Shown: one piece after another, positions 36,145-44,237 of the stretch
How positions within the stretch are numbered: position 1 is the first letter of the stretch
Layout: each line of letters opens with the position of its first letter
DNA from: CAILLO01 sp964579735
GTDB lineage: Bacteria; Bacillota; Clostridia; Saccharofermentanales; UBA5734
Length of the DNA stretch: 64,000 bases
Direction: 5' to 3'
Assembly (NCBI GenBank): GCA_964579735.1
Contig: CAZOHH010000003.1
Span: 10,887 to 74,886 of the forward strand
The notes under the pieces: generated by a model
Database searches by the model: none
The model's input: the letters and a program-made list of their open reading frames with translations, nothing else
Told to the model about the DNA's origin: nothing
Translations under genes and position numbers: made by a program

Positions 36145-36591
36145 ATGCGTGCGCTCGTCCAGCGCGTAACGCGCGCATCGGTGCGCGTGGAAGGGGAGAC
36201 GGTAGGCGAGACCGGCCCCGGACTTCTCGTCCTGGTCGCCGTGTCCGTGGACGACGGGCTGGATGAAGTCGGCGGAATGGCCGCGAAGATCCTGCACCTG
36301 CGGATCTTCACGGACGAAAATGGAAAGATGAACCGTTCGATCGAGGACGTCCGGGGAGGAATCCTCCTGATATCGCAGTTCACGCTCTACGGCGACGTTC
36401 GAAAGGGGAACAGACCCGGTTTCGAGCTTTCGGCTCCGCCTGGACAGGCCCGACCTCTCTACGAGTCGCTCGCTTCGGCTCTCGCCGCAACAGGACTGTC
36501 CGTGCAGACAGGACGTTTCGCAGCCCACATGGAGGTCGAGCTGGTCAATGATGGCCCGGTGACCCTCCAGATCGACATGCCGCCGGTCTGA
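36145..36591 (+). CDS. dtd: D-aminoacyl-tRNA deacylase Dtd
   Basis: 148 residues, normal length. Removes D-amino acids and glycine wrongly attached to tRNA. MRALVQRVTRASV at the N-terminus, SQFTLYGDVRKGNRPGF with the conserved SQFTL, and NDGPVT near the C-terminus carrying the cross-subunit Gly-Pro motif. Begins four bases after nfnB; it precedes the pheST leader, so the tRNA theme continues across the operon boundary. Confidence 0.95.
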   Translation: MRALVQRVTRASVRVEGETVGETGPGLLVLVAVSVDDGLDEVGGMAAKILHLRIFTDENGKMNRSIEDVRGGILLISQFTLYGDVRKGNRPGFELSAPPGQARPLYESLASALAATGLSVQTGRFAAHMEVELVNDGPVTLQIDMPPV

Positions 36592-36617
36592 TGCGACACA
36601 TGCCTGCCGCATCGCAC

Positions 36618-36646
36618 TTTACAGGCGACGACACCGGTGCTACGAT
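36618..36646 (+). promoter_or_regulatory. Promoter of the pheS T-box transcript
   Basis: TTTACA (36618-36623), 17 bases, TACGAT (36641-36646); the -10 also carries a TGC extension. Transcription should start near 36653. Confidence 0.75.
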
Positions 36647-36654
36647 AGCCCATA

Positions 36655-36927
36655 CAACGTGATGAAGGAGAGAGTAGGCGTCTTCGTCCGCATCCGCCAG
36701 AGAGGGCCGGTCGTTGGCTGGAAACCGCCCGGGATGCAACCGCCGAAGTTCACTCCGGAACGGCGCGCTGAAAGGGAGACCCGTGAGGGGCTCTCCGCGT
36801 AGGTGGCGACGGCAGGCCCCGTTACAGGCCGATCGAGTGCCGTTCCCGTTCAAGGGGACGGAATCCGGGTGGTACCGCGCAAGGCTGAAAGGTCTTCCGT
36901 CCCGAGCAGGGACAGGAAGGCCTTTTT
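36655..36927 (+). promoter_or_regulatory. T-box leader (tRNA-Phe responsive) controlling pheST
   Basis: This 357-base gap between dtd and pheS holds a T-box riboswitch. Seen: AGAGAG and AGAGAGG stem I features (36671 onward and near 36701); the T-box sequence GGGTGGTACCGCG at 36867-36879; then a terminator hairpin. A TTC triplet at 36749-36751, in GAAGTTCAC, is a plausible specifier codon for Phe and agrees with the downstream gene. Uncharged tRNA-Phe would pair with the T-box and prevent termination, turning pheST on. The specifier assignment is by position and context only. Confidence 0.9.
36889..36927 (+). terminator. T-box terminator hairpin before pheS
   Basis: A long stem with one bulged base (arms 36889-36903 and 36909-36924, loop GAGCA) ending in a T run at 36923-36927. 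It is the alternative partner of the antiterminator that contains the T-box sequence. Confidence 0.88.
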
Positions 36928-36948
36928 CTATTCTTCGGAGGTGACGGG

Positions 36949-37980
36949 ATGGATGACATGAGAAACTCGCTTCAGCGGATCCAGGACCAGTTCGAACGTG
37001 AAGCGGATACCGCGTCGACGTCGCAGGAACTCGAGAACCTGCGGGTCAAGTACCTGGGCAAGAAAGGCGAGATGACCTCGGTTCTCCGTGTCATGGGCCA
37101 ACTTCCTCCGGAGGAGCGGCCGGCGGCAGGACAGGCCGCAAACGAGACCCGCGCAGCGATCGAAGCCGTCCTCGAAAAGCGGTCGTCGCTCGTGGCCGCG
37201 CAGGAGAGGACACGTCGATTGGTCGACGAGCGGATCGATATCACGCTCCCCGGCATACGGCGCTCCATGGGTGCACGGCATCCGCTCACGAAGGCCATCG
37301 ACGAGATCTGCGGCATCTTCATGGGCCTCGGATATTCGATCGCCGAGGGGCCTGAAGTGGAGCTCGACCGATACAACTTCGAGATGCTGAACACCCCGGC
37401 GGGTCACCCCGCTCGCGATACCCAGGACACTTTCTATATCACCGACACCATCCTGCTGCGCACCCAGACGTCCCCGGTGCAGGTGAGGGTCATGGAGAGC
37501 ACGAAGCCGCCGATCCGCATCGTCTGCCCCGGCCGCGTGTATCGCTCGGACACGATCGATGCCACGCACTCCGCCTGCTTCCACCAGATCGAAGGGCTCG
37601 CCGTCGACAAGGGCATCACGATGGGCGACCTCGTGGGCTCCCTGCAGACCTATGCACGCAAGCTCTTCGGCGAGGAGACGAAGATCCGACTGCGCCCGCA
37701 TCACTTTCCCTTCACCGAACCCAGCGCCGAAGTCGACGTGACCTGCTGGGCGTGCGGTGGGAAGGGATGTCGTACCTGCAAGGGCGAAGGCTGGGTCGAG
37801 GTGCTCGGTGCCGGGATGGTCCATCCCAAGGTCCTCTCCGGCTGCGGCATCGACCCGGAGATCTACAGCGGCTTCGCGTTCGGGATTGGCGTGGAGCGCA
37901 CGGCCATGGCCCGTTTCGGCATCGACGACCTTCGGGCCATGTACGAGAACGACATGCGCTTCCTCGCCCAGTTCAAGTAG
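36949..37980 (+). CDS. pheS: Phenylalanyl-tRNA synthetase alpha subunit
   Basis: 343 residues. Catalytic subunit of the alpha2-beta2 PheRS. An N-terminal coiled coil (residues about 1-85) is followed by class II core motifs: GARHPLTKAIDE, GPEVELDRYNFE, LLRTQTSPVQ, HQIEGL, and the C-terminal GFAFGIGVERTAM (motif 3). CWACGGKGCRTC is a zinc-like Cys cluster found in many bacterial PheS. GGAGGTG five bases before ATG. Expression is set by the T-box leader. Confidence 0.96.
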   Translation: MDDMRNSLQRIQDQFEREADTASTSQELENLRVKYLGKKGEMTSVLRVMGQLPPEERPAAGQAANETRAAIEAVLEKRSSLVAAQERTRRLVDERIDITLPGIRRSMGARHPLTKAIDEICGIFMGLGYSIAEGPEVELDRYNFEMLNTPAGHPARDTQDTFYITDTILLRTQTSPVQVRVMESTKPPIRIVCPGRVYRSDTIDATHSACFHQIEGLAVDKGITMGDLVGSLQTYARKLFGEETKIRLRPHHFPFTEPSAEVDVTCWACGGKGCRTCKGEGWVEVLGAGMVHPKVLSGCGIDPEIYSGFAFGIGVERTAMARFGIDDLRAMYENDMRFLAQFK

Positions 37981-38023
37981 GCGACCAGCGGTTCCTGCCT
38001 TTTGGCGGAGAAGGAGAACGGAA

Positions 38024-40459
38024 ATGAAGGCACCGATCGGTTGGATGAGGGACTTCACGGAGATACCGGAGGGGGCGCACGCTTTCGCCGAGGCCATGAC
38101 CATGAGCGGTTCCAAAGTGGAGGGACTTGCCGTATCCGGCGAGAGCCTCTCCGGAATCGTGACGGCGAAAGTCCTAACGGTGGGGCGTCACCCCGACGCC
38201 GACCGCCTGTCGGTATGCACCGTCGACGCGGGAGATGTGCACGGCGTGCTCACCCTCGTCACGGGTGCGACGAACGTCACGGTGGGTCGCGTGATTCCGG
38301 TCGCCGTGGACGGTGCGACACTGGCGGAAGGGAAGACGATCCGCAAGGGCAAACTTCGCGGCATCGACTCCGAAGGAATGATGTGCTCCTTCCAGGAATT
38401 GGGATTCACAAGAGCCGACTACCCGGATGCCGCCGCGGACGGCATCTGGCTGCTCGATGACGCTACGCCTGTCGGAGTCGACGTGAAGGTGCTTCTAGGT
38501 CTCGGGGAAACGACCGTGGACTTCGAGATCACGTCGAACCGGCCGGACTGCCTCAGCATCGAAGGCCTCGCGCGGGAAGCCGCCGTGACCCTCGGTGCGC
38601 CGTTCCGGCCCAGGATGCCGGCCGTCCTCGAGCAAGGATCGGAACAGTCCCGCTCGGTTGCCTCCGTCACGATAGAGGCTCCCGACCTCTGCATGCGCTA
38701 CTGCGCCCGCGTCGTTCGGGACGTGAAGATCGGACCTTCTCCGGATTGGATGCGTCGACGCCTGCGTGAGTCGGGAATACGGCCGATTTCCAATATCGTC
38801 GACATCACGAACTACGTGATGCTGGAGCTCGGACAACCCATGCATGCCTTCGACCTCGATCGGATCGCGGAACACCGCATCCTCGTTCGCCGTGCAAGGG
38901 ACGGAGAGTCCATGAAGACTCTCGACGGTGCCGCGCATGCCCTGGATGCATCGATGCTCGTCATCGCGGACCCGAATGGCCCAGTCGCCCTCGCTGGAGT
39001 CATGGGAGGCGAACATTCTGAAATCTCTCCCGATACGACCACGATCCTTCTTGAATCAGCCGTCTTCCATGGCATCCAGACCCGTCTGACCGCCAAGTCG
39101 CTCGGTTTCCGTACGGAGTCCTCCGCCCGCTTCGAGAAGGGACTCGACGTGTACAACGCACCGCGCGCATTGGACAGGGCTGCGGAGCTGATCGAGGAAC
39201 TCGGATGCGGCACGCCATGCAAAGGCTCCATCGACGTATTTCCAACCGTCCCCGTCCAGGTGCGCATCCTCTTCCGTCCCGCCCGCATCAACGCGTTCCT
39301 CGGAACGGACATCTCCCGAGAGGAGATGACCCGCATCCTCCGAGATATCGGATGCGAGCTCCTGCCTTCCTTGGACGAGAAGGGGACCGACATCATTCCG
39401 CCGACCTGGCGTGCCGACCTCGAATCCGAAGCCGACATCTCCGAGGAGATCGCGCGTTTCCACGGCTACAACCTCATTCCGCCGTCCCTCCGATCCGGAG
39501 GTGAATCCTCCCTCGGCGGGCGAACGCAGGAGCAGCTGGTCGTCGAATCCGTCAAGGACGCCATGGTCGCCTCCGGTTTCTTCGAGACCTACACCTATTC
39601 CTTCGGAAGCCCGAAGCAGTTCGACCGCATGGGTGTCCCCGACGGGCACGCGGATCGCGATTGCGTCAGGATTCTGAATCCTCTCGGCGAGGACTTCGGC
39701 GTGATGCGCACCACCATGGTCGATAGCCTGCTTCAAGTCGCCGCCCTCAATGCGGGACGGTCCAACCCGGAGCTGCGGATCTTCGAGGTGTCTCGCATCT
39801 ACCGCCCGTTGATGACTTCGCCCGATGGACTCCCGGACGAGATTCCCATGCTCTCCGCCGCGGTCTATGCTGCCGGAACGGACAACTCCACGGCCTCGAC
39901 CTTCCTGGAGTTGAAAGGGGCTCTTGAAGAGACCGCCTTGCACCTCGGCATCCGGACCCTGGCCTTCGAGACCCTGACCGACCACCCCTCGCTGCACCCG
40001 GGACGCAGCGCCACGGTAACCGTCGAAGGCAAGTCCTGTGGATTCCTCGGCACGGTGCACCCCGAGGTGGCGGCCCGCTACGAGGTTCCCGAGTCGACCG
40101 TGCTCTCCTCGATTCGAATGGACGCGCTGATCGCCGCGTCTTCGCCTCGACGCACGGCGCGTCCGATGCCAAGATTCCCTGCCGTCTCGCGAGACATCGC
40201 CCTTCTGGTCGGAATCGACGTACCGGTCGGCCGACTCGAGGCCGTGATCCGTTCCAGCGCGGGGCCATTGTTGGAGTCGGTATCCCTCTTCGATGTCTAT
40301 CAAGGTCCGCAGGTGAAGAGCGGCTTGAAGTCCGTCGCCTTCGGCCTCGTTTACCGTGCTTCCGACCGAACGCTCAAGGAGGAGGAGGTTTTCGCTACCA
40401 TGTCGGCGGTCCTTTCCGCGTTGGCGAAGGAAGAGGGCGCCGAACTCCGTCCGGCGTGA
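38024..40459 (+). CDS. pheT: Phenylalanyl-tRNA synthetase beta subunit
   Basis: 811 residues. Contains, in order, an EMAP-like tRNA-binding domain (HPDADRLSVC, GATNVTVG), the B3/B4 editing domain (SNRPDCLSIEGLAREAA), the B5 domain (RINAFLGTDISREEMTRIL), a catalytic-like core (RILNPLGEDFGVMRTTM) and a C-terminal ferredoxin-fold anticodon-binding domain (RFPAVSRDIALLV). The ATG at 38024 has AAGGAG at good spacing; the open frame running back into pheS is not coding. Cotranscribed with pheS. Confidence 0.96.
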   Translation: MKAPIGWMRDFTEIPEGAHAFAEAMTMSGSKVEGLAVSGESLSGIVTAKVLTVGRHPDADRLSVCTVDAGDVHGVLTLVTGATNVTVGRVIPVAVDGATLAEGKTIRKGKLRGIDSEGMMCSFQELGFTRADYPDAAADGIWLLDDATPVGVDVKVLLGLGETTVDFEITSNRPDCLSIEGLAREAAVTLGAPFRPRMPAVLEQGSEQSRSVASVTIEAPDLCMRYCARVVRDVKIGPSPDWMRRRLRESGIRPISNIVDITNYVMLELGQPMHAFDLDRIAEHRILVRRARDGESMKTLDGAAHALDASMLVIADPNGPVALAGVMGGEHSEISPDTTTILLESAVFHGIQTRLTAKSLGFRTESSARFEKGLDVYNAPRALDRAAELIEELGCGTPCKGSIDVFPTVPVQVRILFRPARINAFLGTDISREEMTRILRDIGCELLPSLDEKGTDIIPPTWRADLESEADISEEIARFHGYNLIPPSLRSGGESSLGGRTQEQLVVESVKDAMVASGFFETYTYSFGSPKQFDRMGVPDGHADRDCVRILNPLGEDFGVMRTTMVDSLLQVAALNAGRSNPELRIFEVSRIYRPLMTSPDGLPDEIPMLSAAVYAAGTDNSTASTFLELKGALEETALHLGIRTLAFETLTDHPSLHPGRSATVTVEGKSCGFLGTVHPEVAARYEVPESTVLSSIRMDALIAASSPRRTARPMPRFPAVSRDIALLVGIDVPVGRLEAVIRSSAGPLLESVSLFDVYQGPQVKSGLKSVAFGLVYRASDRTLKEEEVFATMSAVLSALAKEEGAELRPA

Positions 40460-40464
40460 CGGAA

Positions 40465-40485
40465 TTGTTGAACTTCATTCAACAA
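40465..40485 (+). promoter_or_regulatory. 21-bp palindromic operator candidate upstream of the amino-acid ABC transporter
   Basis: Perfect 8-base arms TTGTTGAA (40465-40472) and TTCAACAA (40478-40485) around five central bases. The palindrome covers the likely -35 (TTGAAC, 40468-40473) of the transporter promoter. There is no following T run, so it is not a good terminator for pheT; a repressor site is more likely. Confidence 0.55.
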
Positions 40486-40496
40486 TGATGTATAAA
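40468..40496 (+). promoter_or_regulatory. Promoter of the amino-acid ABC transporter operon
   Basis: TTGAAC (40468-40473), 17 bases, TATAAA (40491-40496), 47 bases before the binding-protein start. The -35 is embedded in the palindrome. Confidence 0.65.
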
Positions 40497-40543
40497 TATG
40501 CAAGATACAGCATTGAAACCCATCGTCTCAAGGAGGAATTCCC

Positions 40544-41275
40544 ATGAAGAATGCACGCATCGTCCTTGCCGCACTTCTCGTCGTCGTCCTGGCCTTCACG
40601 GCCGTGGGCTGCGCAGCGTCCACCAAGCTCGTGATGGGCACCAGTTCCGGGTTCGAGCCGTTCGAATTCACCGATGCGAACCAGAAGGTCATCGGCATCG
40701 ACGTCGACATCGCGAACCTGATCGCCAAGGAGGTCGGCAAGGAACTCGTCGTCGAGGACATGAACTTCGACAGCCTGATCGCCGCGCTCCAGTCCGGCAA
40801 GATCAACTTCATCGCCGCCGGCATGACCGCCAATGACGAAAGAAGGGTGAACGTCGATTTCTCCGACACCTACTATGACGCCTCCCAGGTCATCATCGTC
40901 AAGGAAGGCTCCGCCATCAAGACCGCCGCCGATCTCGTCGGCAAGAAGATCGCCGTCCAGCAGGGCACCACCGGCGACGGACTCGCGACCGCCATCGAAG
41001 GCACGACCATCGACCGCCTCACCAAGGTCGCCGATTGCATCACCGAGCTCCTGCAGGACAAGGTCGATGCCGTCGTCATCGACTCCTTCCCCGCCGAGAA
41101 GAGCGTCGCGAAGAATCCCGGACTCGTCGTTCTGGCCGAGCCCCTGTCGGTGGAACAGTACGCCATCGCCGTCAAGAAGGGCGACACGAAGCTTCTGGCC
41201 TCCATCAACAAGGTCATCGCCGCCATGAAGGCCGACGGGACCTTGGAAACCATCGTCACAAGCTACGGCGGCTGA
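40544..41275 (+). CDS. Polar amino-acid ABC transporter, substrate-binding lipoprotein
   Basis: 243 residues. A signal peptide with lipobox AVGC places Cys23 as the lipidated residue. The mature part is a family 3 solute-binding protein: FEPFEFTD, GIDVDIANLIAKEVG, INFIAAGMTAN, VAVQQGTTGD-like (IAVQQGTTGD) and a hinge region with DAVVIDSFPAE. Family members bind polar amino acids such as Gln, Arg, His or cystine; the exact ligand cannot be read. AAGGAGGAATTCCC precedes the ATG. Followed by one permease and one ATPase gene. Confidence 0.92.
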   Translation: MKNARIVLAALLVVVLAFTAVGCAASTKLVMGTSSGFEPFEFTDANQKVIGIDVDIANLIAKEVGKELVVEDMNFDSLIAALQSGKINFIAAGMTANDERRVNVDFSDTYYDASQVIIVKEGSAIKTAADLVGKKIAVQQGTTGDGLATAIEGTTIDRLTKVADCITELLQDKVDAVVIDSFPAEKSVAKNPGLVVLAEPLSVEQYAIAVKKGDTKLLASINKVIAAMKADGTLETIVTSYGG

Positions 41276-41307
41276 CCGAAACTTTGCCGCATCACCTTGT
41301 ATGGATG

Positions 41308-41336
41308 CACGGCCGTCGGTTCCACCGGCGGCCGTG
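41308..41336 (+). other. Strong intercistronic hairpin between binding protein and permease
   Basis: 12-bp stem with one G-U pair (arms 41308-41319 and 41325-41336, loop TTCCA) and no T run after it. In ABC operons such hairpins often stabilise the upstream mRNA so that the binding protein is made in excess. Confidence 0.6.
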
Positions 41337-41380
41337 TACCCGTGAAGTGACCGAAGATCCTGTGTAGAAGAGGGGAGAGG

Positions 41381-42193
41381 ATGATCCCGGTGCGGAAGAA
41401 GACTTTCCTGATGCTCCTCGGAGGCATTCTCGTTTCGGTTGCCGTAGGTTTCCAGGTTTCAGCGGCGACCATCGGCGCAGCTGCCAACCTGCCACCCTTC
41501 CTCCAGGACCTCTGGGTTGACTTCCAGGCTGATTTCATCAAGGACAACCGATATCTCTGGTTGATCCGAGGCCTGGGCACGACACTGGAGATCACGGCCG
41601 GCGCCACGGTCCTCGGCCTCCTGATCGGGCTTTCGCTATCCCTTGTCAAGGTCATGCAGTTCTCGGGAAGGAAGGTCGGTCCATTGGGGTTCGTTGCGGA
41701 CCTCTATCTGACCGTCATCCGAGGGACTCCTTCCGTCGTCCAGCTGCTCATCATCTACTTCGTCATCTTCGGCAGCGTGAACGTGCCGAAGATCCTCGTC
41801 GCGATCATCGCCTTCGGCGTCAACAGCGGCGCATACATGGCCGAAATCATCCGCGGCGGTATCCTGTCCGTGGACCGAGGTCAAATGGAGGCAGGTCGAT
41901 CCCTCGGCCTCGGGTACTGGACGTCCATGCGGACCATCGTCATCCCTCAGGCGACCAAGAACATCCTGCCCGCCATGGGCAACGAGTTCATCACGCTACT
42001 GAAGGAAACCGCCATCGCCGGCTACATCGCGGTCCAGGACCTGACCAAGGCGGGTGACCTCATCCGCGCCCAGACCTATGACGCCTTCCTTCCGCTGATC
42101 GCCGTCGCCGCGATGTACCTGTTCATCGTCATGATCCTGACGTCCCTGCTGAAACGGCTGGAAGAGAGGTTGAGACGCAGTGATCACCGTTGA
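41381..42193 (+). CDS. Polar amino-acid ABC transporter permease
   Basis: 270 residues. HisM/GlnP-type permease with an N-terminal hydrophobic segment preceding the core helices, [15 protein letters not shown], and the EAA loop [22 protein letters not shown] that docks to the ATPase. It would function as a homodimer, since only one permease gene is present. AGGGGAGAGG precedes the ATG. Its last 14 bases overlap the ATPase gene, which starts with GTG. Confidence 0.92.
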   Translation: MIPVRKKTFLMLLGGILVSVAVGFQVSAATIGAAANLPPFLQDLWVDFQADFIKDNRYLWLIRGLGTTLEITAGATVLGLLIGLSLSLVKVMQFSGRKVGPLGFVADLYLTVIRGTPSVVQLLIIYFVIFGSVNVPKILVAIIAFGVNSGAYMAEIIRGGILSVDRGQMEAGRSLGLGYWTSMRTIVIPQATKNILPAMGNEFITLLKETAIAGYIAVQDLTKAGDLIRAQTYDAFLPLIAVAAMYLFIVMILTSLLKRLEERLRRSDHR

Positions 42194-42908
42194 ACGTCTG
42201 GTCAAGAGATTCGGAAGCCTCGAGGTACTGCGCGGCATCGATGCCCATGTAGCCAAGGGAGACAAGGTCGTCGTGATCGGTCCCTCCGGTTCCGGCAAGA
42301 GCACGTTCCTGCGATGCGTCAACCTTCTGGACCAACCGTCCTCCGGGCGCATTCTCGTCGACGGCGAGGAGATCACGAATCCGAAGTGCGACATCGACCG
42401 AATCCGACAGAAGATGGGCATGGTCTTCCAGCAGTTCAACCTCTTCCCCCATCTGACCGTGATGCAGAACCTCATGCTGGCTCCCGTCCAGCTCAAGCGT
42501 CTCTCGCAGGACGCCGCAGAGGAAAAGGCGTTTTCACTGCTTCGGCGCGTCGGTCTCCTGGACAAGGCTCTCGTATATCCAGCCAAGCTGTCCGGAGGCC
42601 AGAAGCAGCGCATCGCCATCGCGCGGGCGCTCGCCATGGATCCGGAAATCATGCTTTTCGACGAGCCGACCTCCTCGCTTGACCCGGAGATGATCGGGGA
42701 AGTCCTCTCCGTCATGAAGGAACTTGCCCAGGACGGCATGACCATGATGGTCGTCACCCATGAAATGGGGTTCGCGAGAGAAGTCGGAAGCCGAATCCTC
42801 TTCATGGACGAAGGTCTGATCGCAGAGACGGGGACGCCGGACGAGCTTTTCGGGAATCCACGCGAAGCCCGCACGCGGGAATTCCTTTCGAAGGTGCTCC
42901 CACGATGA
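42180..42908 (+). CDS. Polar amino-acid ABC transporter ATP-binding protein
   Basis: 242 residues. GlnQ/HisP-type ATPase: Walker [10 protein letters not shown] at 34-42, Q-loop [13 protein letters not shown], signature LSGGQKQR, Walker [16 protein letters not shown] and H-loop [12 protein letters not shown]. The GTG at 42180 gives the standard [12 protein letters not shown] start and lies inside the permease 3' end. Its stop overlaps the EamA gene as ATGA, so an exporter is coupled to this importer. Confidence 0.94.
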   Translation: MITVERLVKRFGSLEVLRGIDAHVAKGDKVVVIGPSGSGKSTFLRCVNLLDQPSSGRILVDGEEITNPKCDIDRIRQKMGMVFQQFNLFPHLTVMQNLMLAPVQLKRLSQDAAEEKAFSLLRRVGLLDKALVYPAKLSGGQKQRIAIARALAMDPEIMLFDEPTSSLDPEMIGEVLSVMKELAQDGMTMMVVTHEMGFAREVGSRILFMDEGLIAETGTPDELFGNPREARTREFLSKVLPR

Positions 42909-43825
42909 CGCAGACCCCTGGGGGGATGCCTTCCTCCCGTCGTCTGGCAGAAGTGCTTCTATTCCTCGTCACCATCGTTTGGGGTTCTACGTTCATCGTC
43001 ATGAAGAACGGCTCTGCGGAATTTTCACCGGTCGATTTCGTTTTCTTCAGATTCCTCGTCGCGACCCTTCTCTGCATCGTCTTCTTCCACCGCCGCATCG
43101 CGACGCTTCGCTGGAAATCCATCGGAAAGGGCGCGTTCATAGGTCTATTCCTATTCCTCGGCATCCTGATGCAGGTCTGGGGTCTCCAGAGCACATCGGC
43201 TTCCAACTCCGCCTTCATCACGGGACTCGTCGTGATCACGGTGCCGCTCCTCCACTCCCTCATGAGCCGGCGTAGACCGGCTTCCGGCACGGCGCTCGGC
43301 GCTTTGCTCGCGATCACCGGAATCGGGTTTCTTTCCGGTGTGCTTCCAGAGCTCCGTTTCGATCGATTGGCGTTGGGCGACCTGCTGACACTCATCGGCA
43401 CCCTGGCATGGACCGTACAGGTCGTCGCGCTCGATCGTCTGGTCGATGGAGAGGATGCCTATGCACTCTCCTTCATGCAGTTCCTGACCGTCACGGTCGT
43501 CGCGGGAATCGTGATGACCGTGTCCGGTTCATCCCTTCCAGAAGTCTCCATGATTCCATGGTTCGCCGTCCTCTTCACGGGCATAGCCGGTACTTTTCTG
43601 GCGTTCACGGTACAGACCGTGTTCCAGTTCCGCACGACACCGTACCGAGCGGTTCTCATCTTCTCGTTCGAGCCCGTCTTCGGTCTGATGTTCGCGCTTC
43701 TGATCCCTGGCATTGCAGGAACGACGGAAACCCTGACTTTGGTGAAGACCGTCGGATGTCTACTGGTCCTGGCAGGAATGCTGGCTTCCGAGTTCCTTCC
43801 TCTCCGTTCAAAAGACGCCGCGTAG
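42905..43825 (+). CDS. EamA-family (DMT) transporter
   Basis: 306 residues with ten hydrophobic segments in two EamA repeats. [15 protein letters not shown] is the typical N-terminal signature, and [10 protein letters not shown] appears in the second repeat. Drug/metabolite transporters of this kind often export amino acids or related metabolites. Translational overlap (ATGA) with the amino-acid ABC ATPase suggests a linked amino-acid role, perhaps overflow protection; the substrate is unknown. Confidence 0.85.
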   Translation: MTQTPGGMPSSRRLAEVLLFLVTIVWGSTFIVMKNGSAEFSPVDFVFFRFLVATLLCIVFFHRRIATLRWKSIGKGAFIGLFLFLGILMQVWGLQSTSASNSAFITGLVVITVPLLHSLMSRRRPASGTALGALLAITGIGFLSGVLPELRFDRLALGDLLTLIGTLAWTVQVVALDRLVDGEDAYALSFMQFLTVTVVAGIVMTVSGSSLPEVSMIPWFAVLFTGIAGTFLAFTVQTVFQFRTTPYRAVLIFSFEPVFGLMFALLIPGIAGTTETLTLVKTVGCLLVLAGMLASEFLPLRSKDAA

Positions 43826-43867
43826 TTCCCTACGGGAGCGAATCGTATCCCGTTCTTCCTGTTACTG

Positions 43868-43898
43868 TCGGATTCCGTCGGGTTTCGTCGGAATCCGA
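43868..43898 (+). other. Inverted repeat (hairpin) after the EamA gene
   Basis: Perfect 10-base arms TCGGATTCCG (43868-43877) and CGGAATCCGA (43889-43898) with an 11-base loop. No T run follows, so it is at best a weak terminator. It separates the transporter operon from the pilin-like genes. Confidence 0.5.
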
Positions 43899-43970
43899 TC
43901 CTCGTCCGGCACTTCTGAAGTCTTAGGATGAAGCCATGGGAAACCGTGGTTCATGCAAAGAGGTGATGAA

Positions 43971-44237
43971 ATGACGACGCTGGAAGCCGCGATTGCGGTG
44001 CCCTTGATTCTGCTGATGGTTCTTTCGCTGATTCTTGCGGCCCCTCTTGGGTATACGGCCGTACTCGCCACTGCGAAGCTGTCCGTCGAGGAAACCCAGA
44101 TGGATCGAACGATCAGACCGGAACAGCTGATTCGGATCGGGATGGCCGTCACCGATTCGGCGTCGATTCTTTCGGCGTGGATTCCTGGGCTCGGAGACCT
44201 TCTGGTTGCTTTGGGAGGTAGCCGGGATGTCGGGTGA
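43971..44237 (+). CDS. Small TadE/pilin-like membrane protein
   Basis: 88 residues. One N-terminal hydrophobic helix begins after MTTLEAAIAVP, with a Glu at position 5 as in type IV pilin and TadE mature N-termini, followed by a short polar tail. The start was set at 43971 because AGAGGTGA lies at proper distance; an in-frame ATG at 43953 would add six residues. No prepilin leader is present in either version. Overlaps the next gene by 11 bases. Probably a minor pseudopilin-like protein. Confidence 0.55.
   Translation: MTTLEAAIAVPLILLMVLSLILAAPLGYTAVLATAKLSVEETQMDRTIRPEQLIRIGMAVTDSASILSAWIPGLGDLLVALGGSRDVG

Noticed and set aside
40465..40485. Palindrome as a terminator of pheT
   Set aside because: No T run follows, the stem is AT-rich, and it sits across the -35 of a well-spaced promoter.
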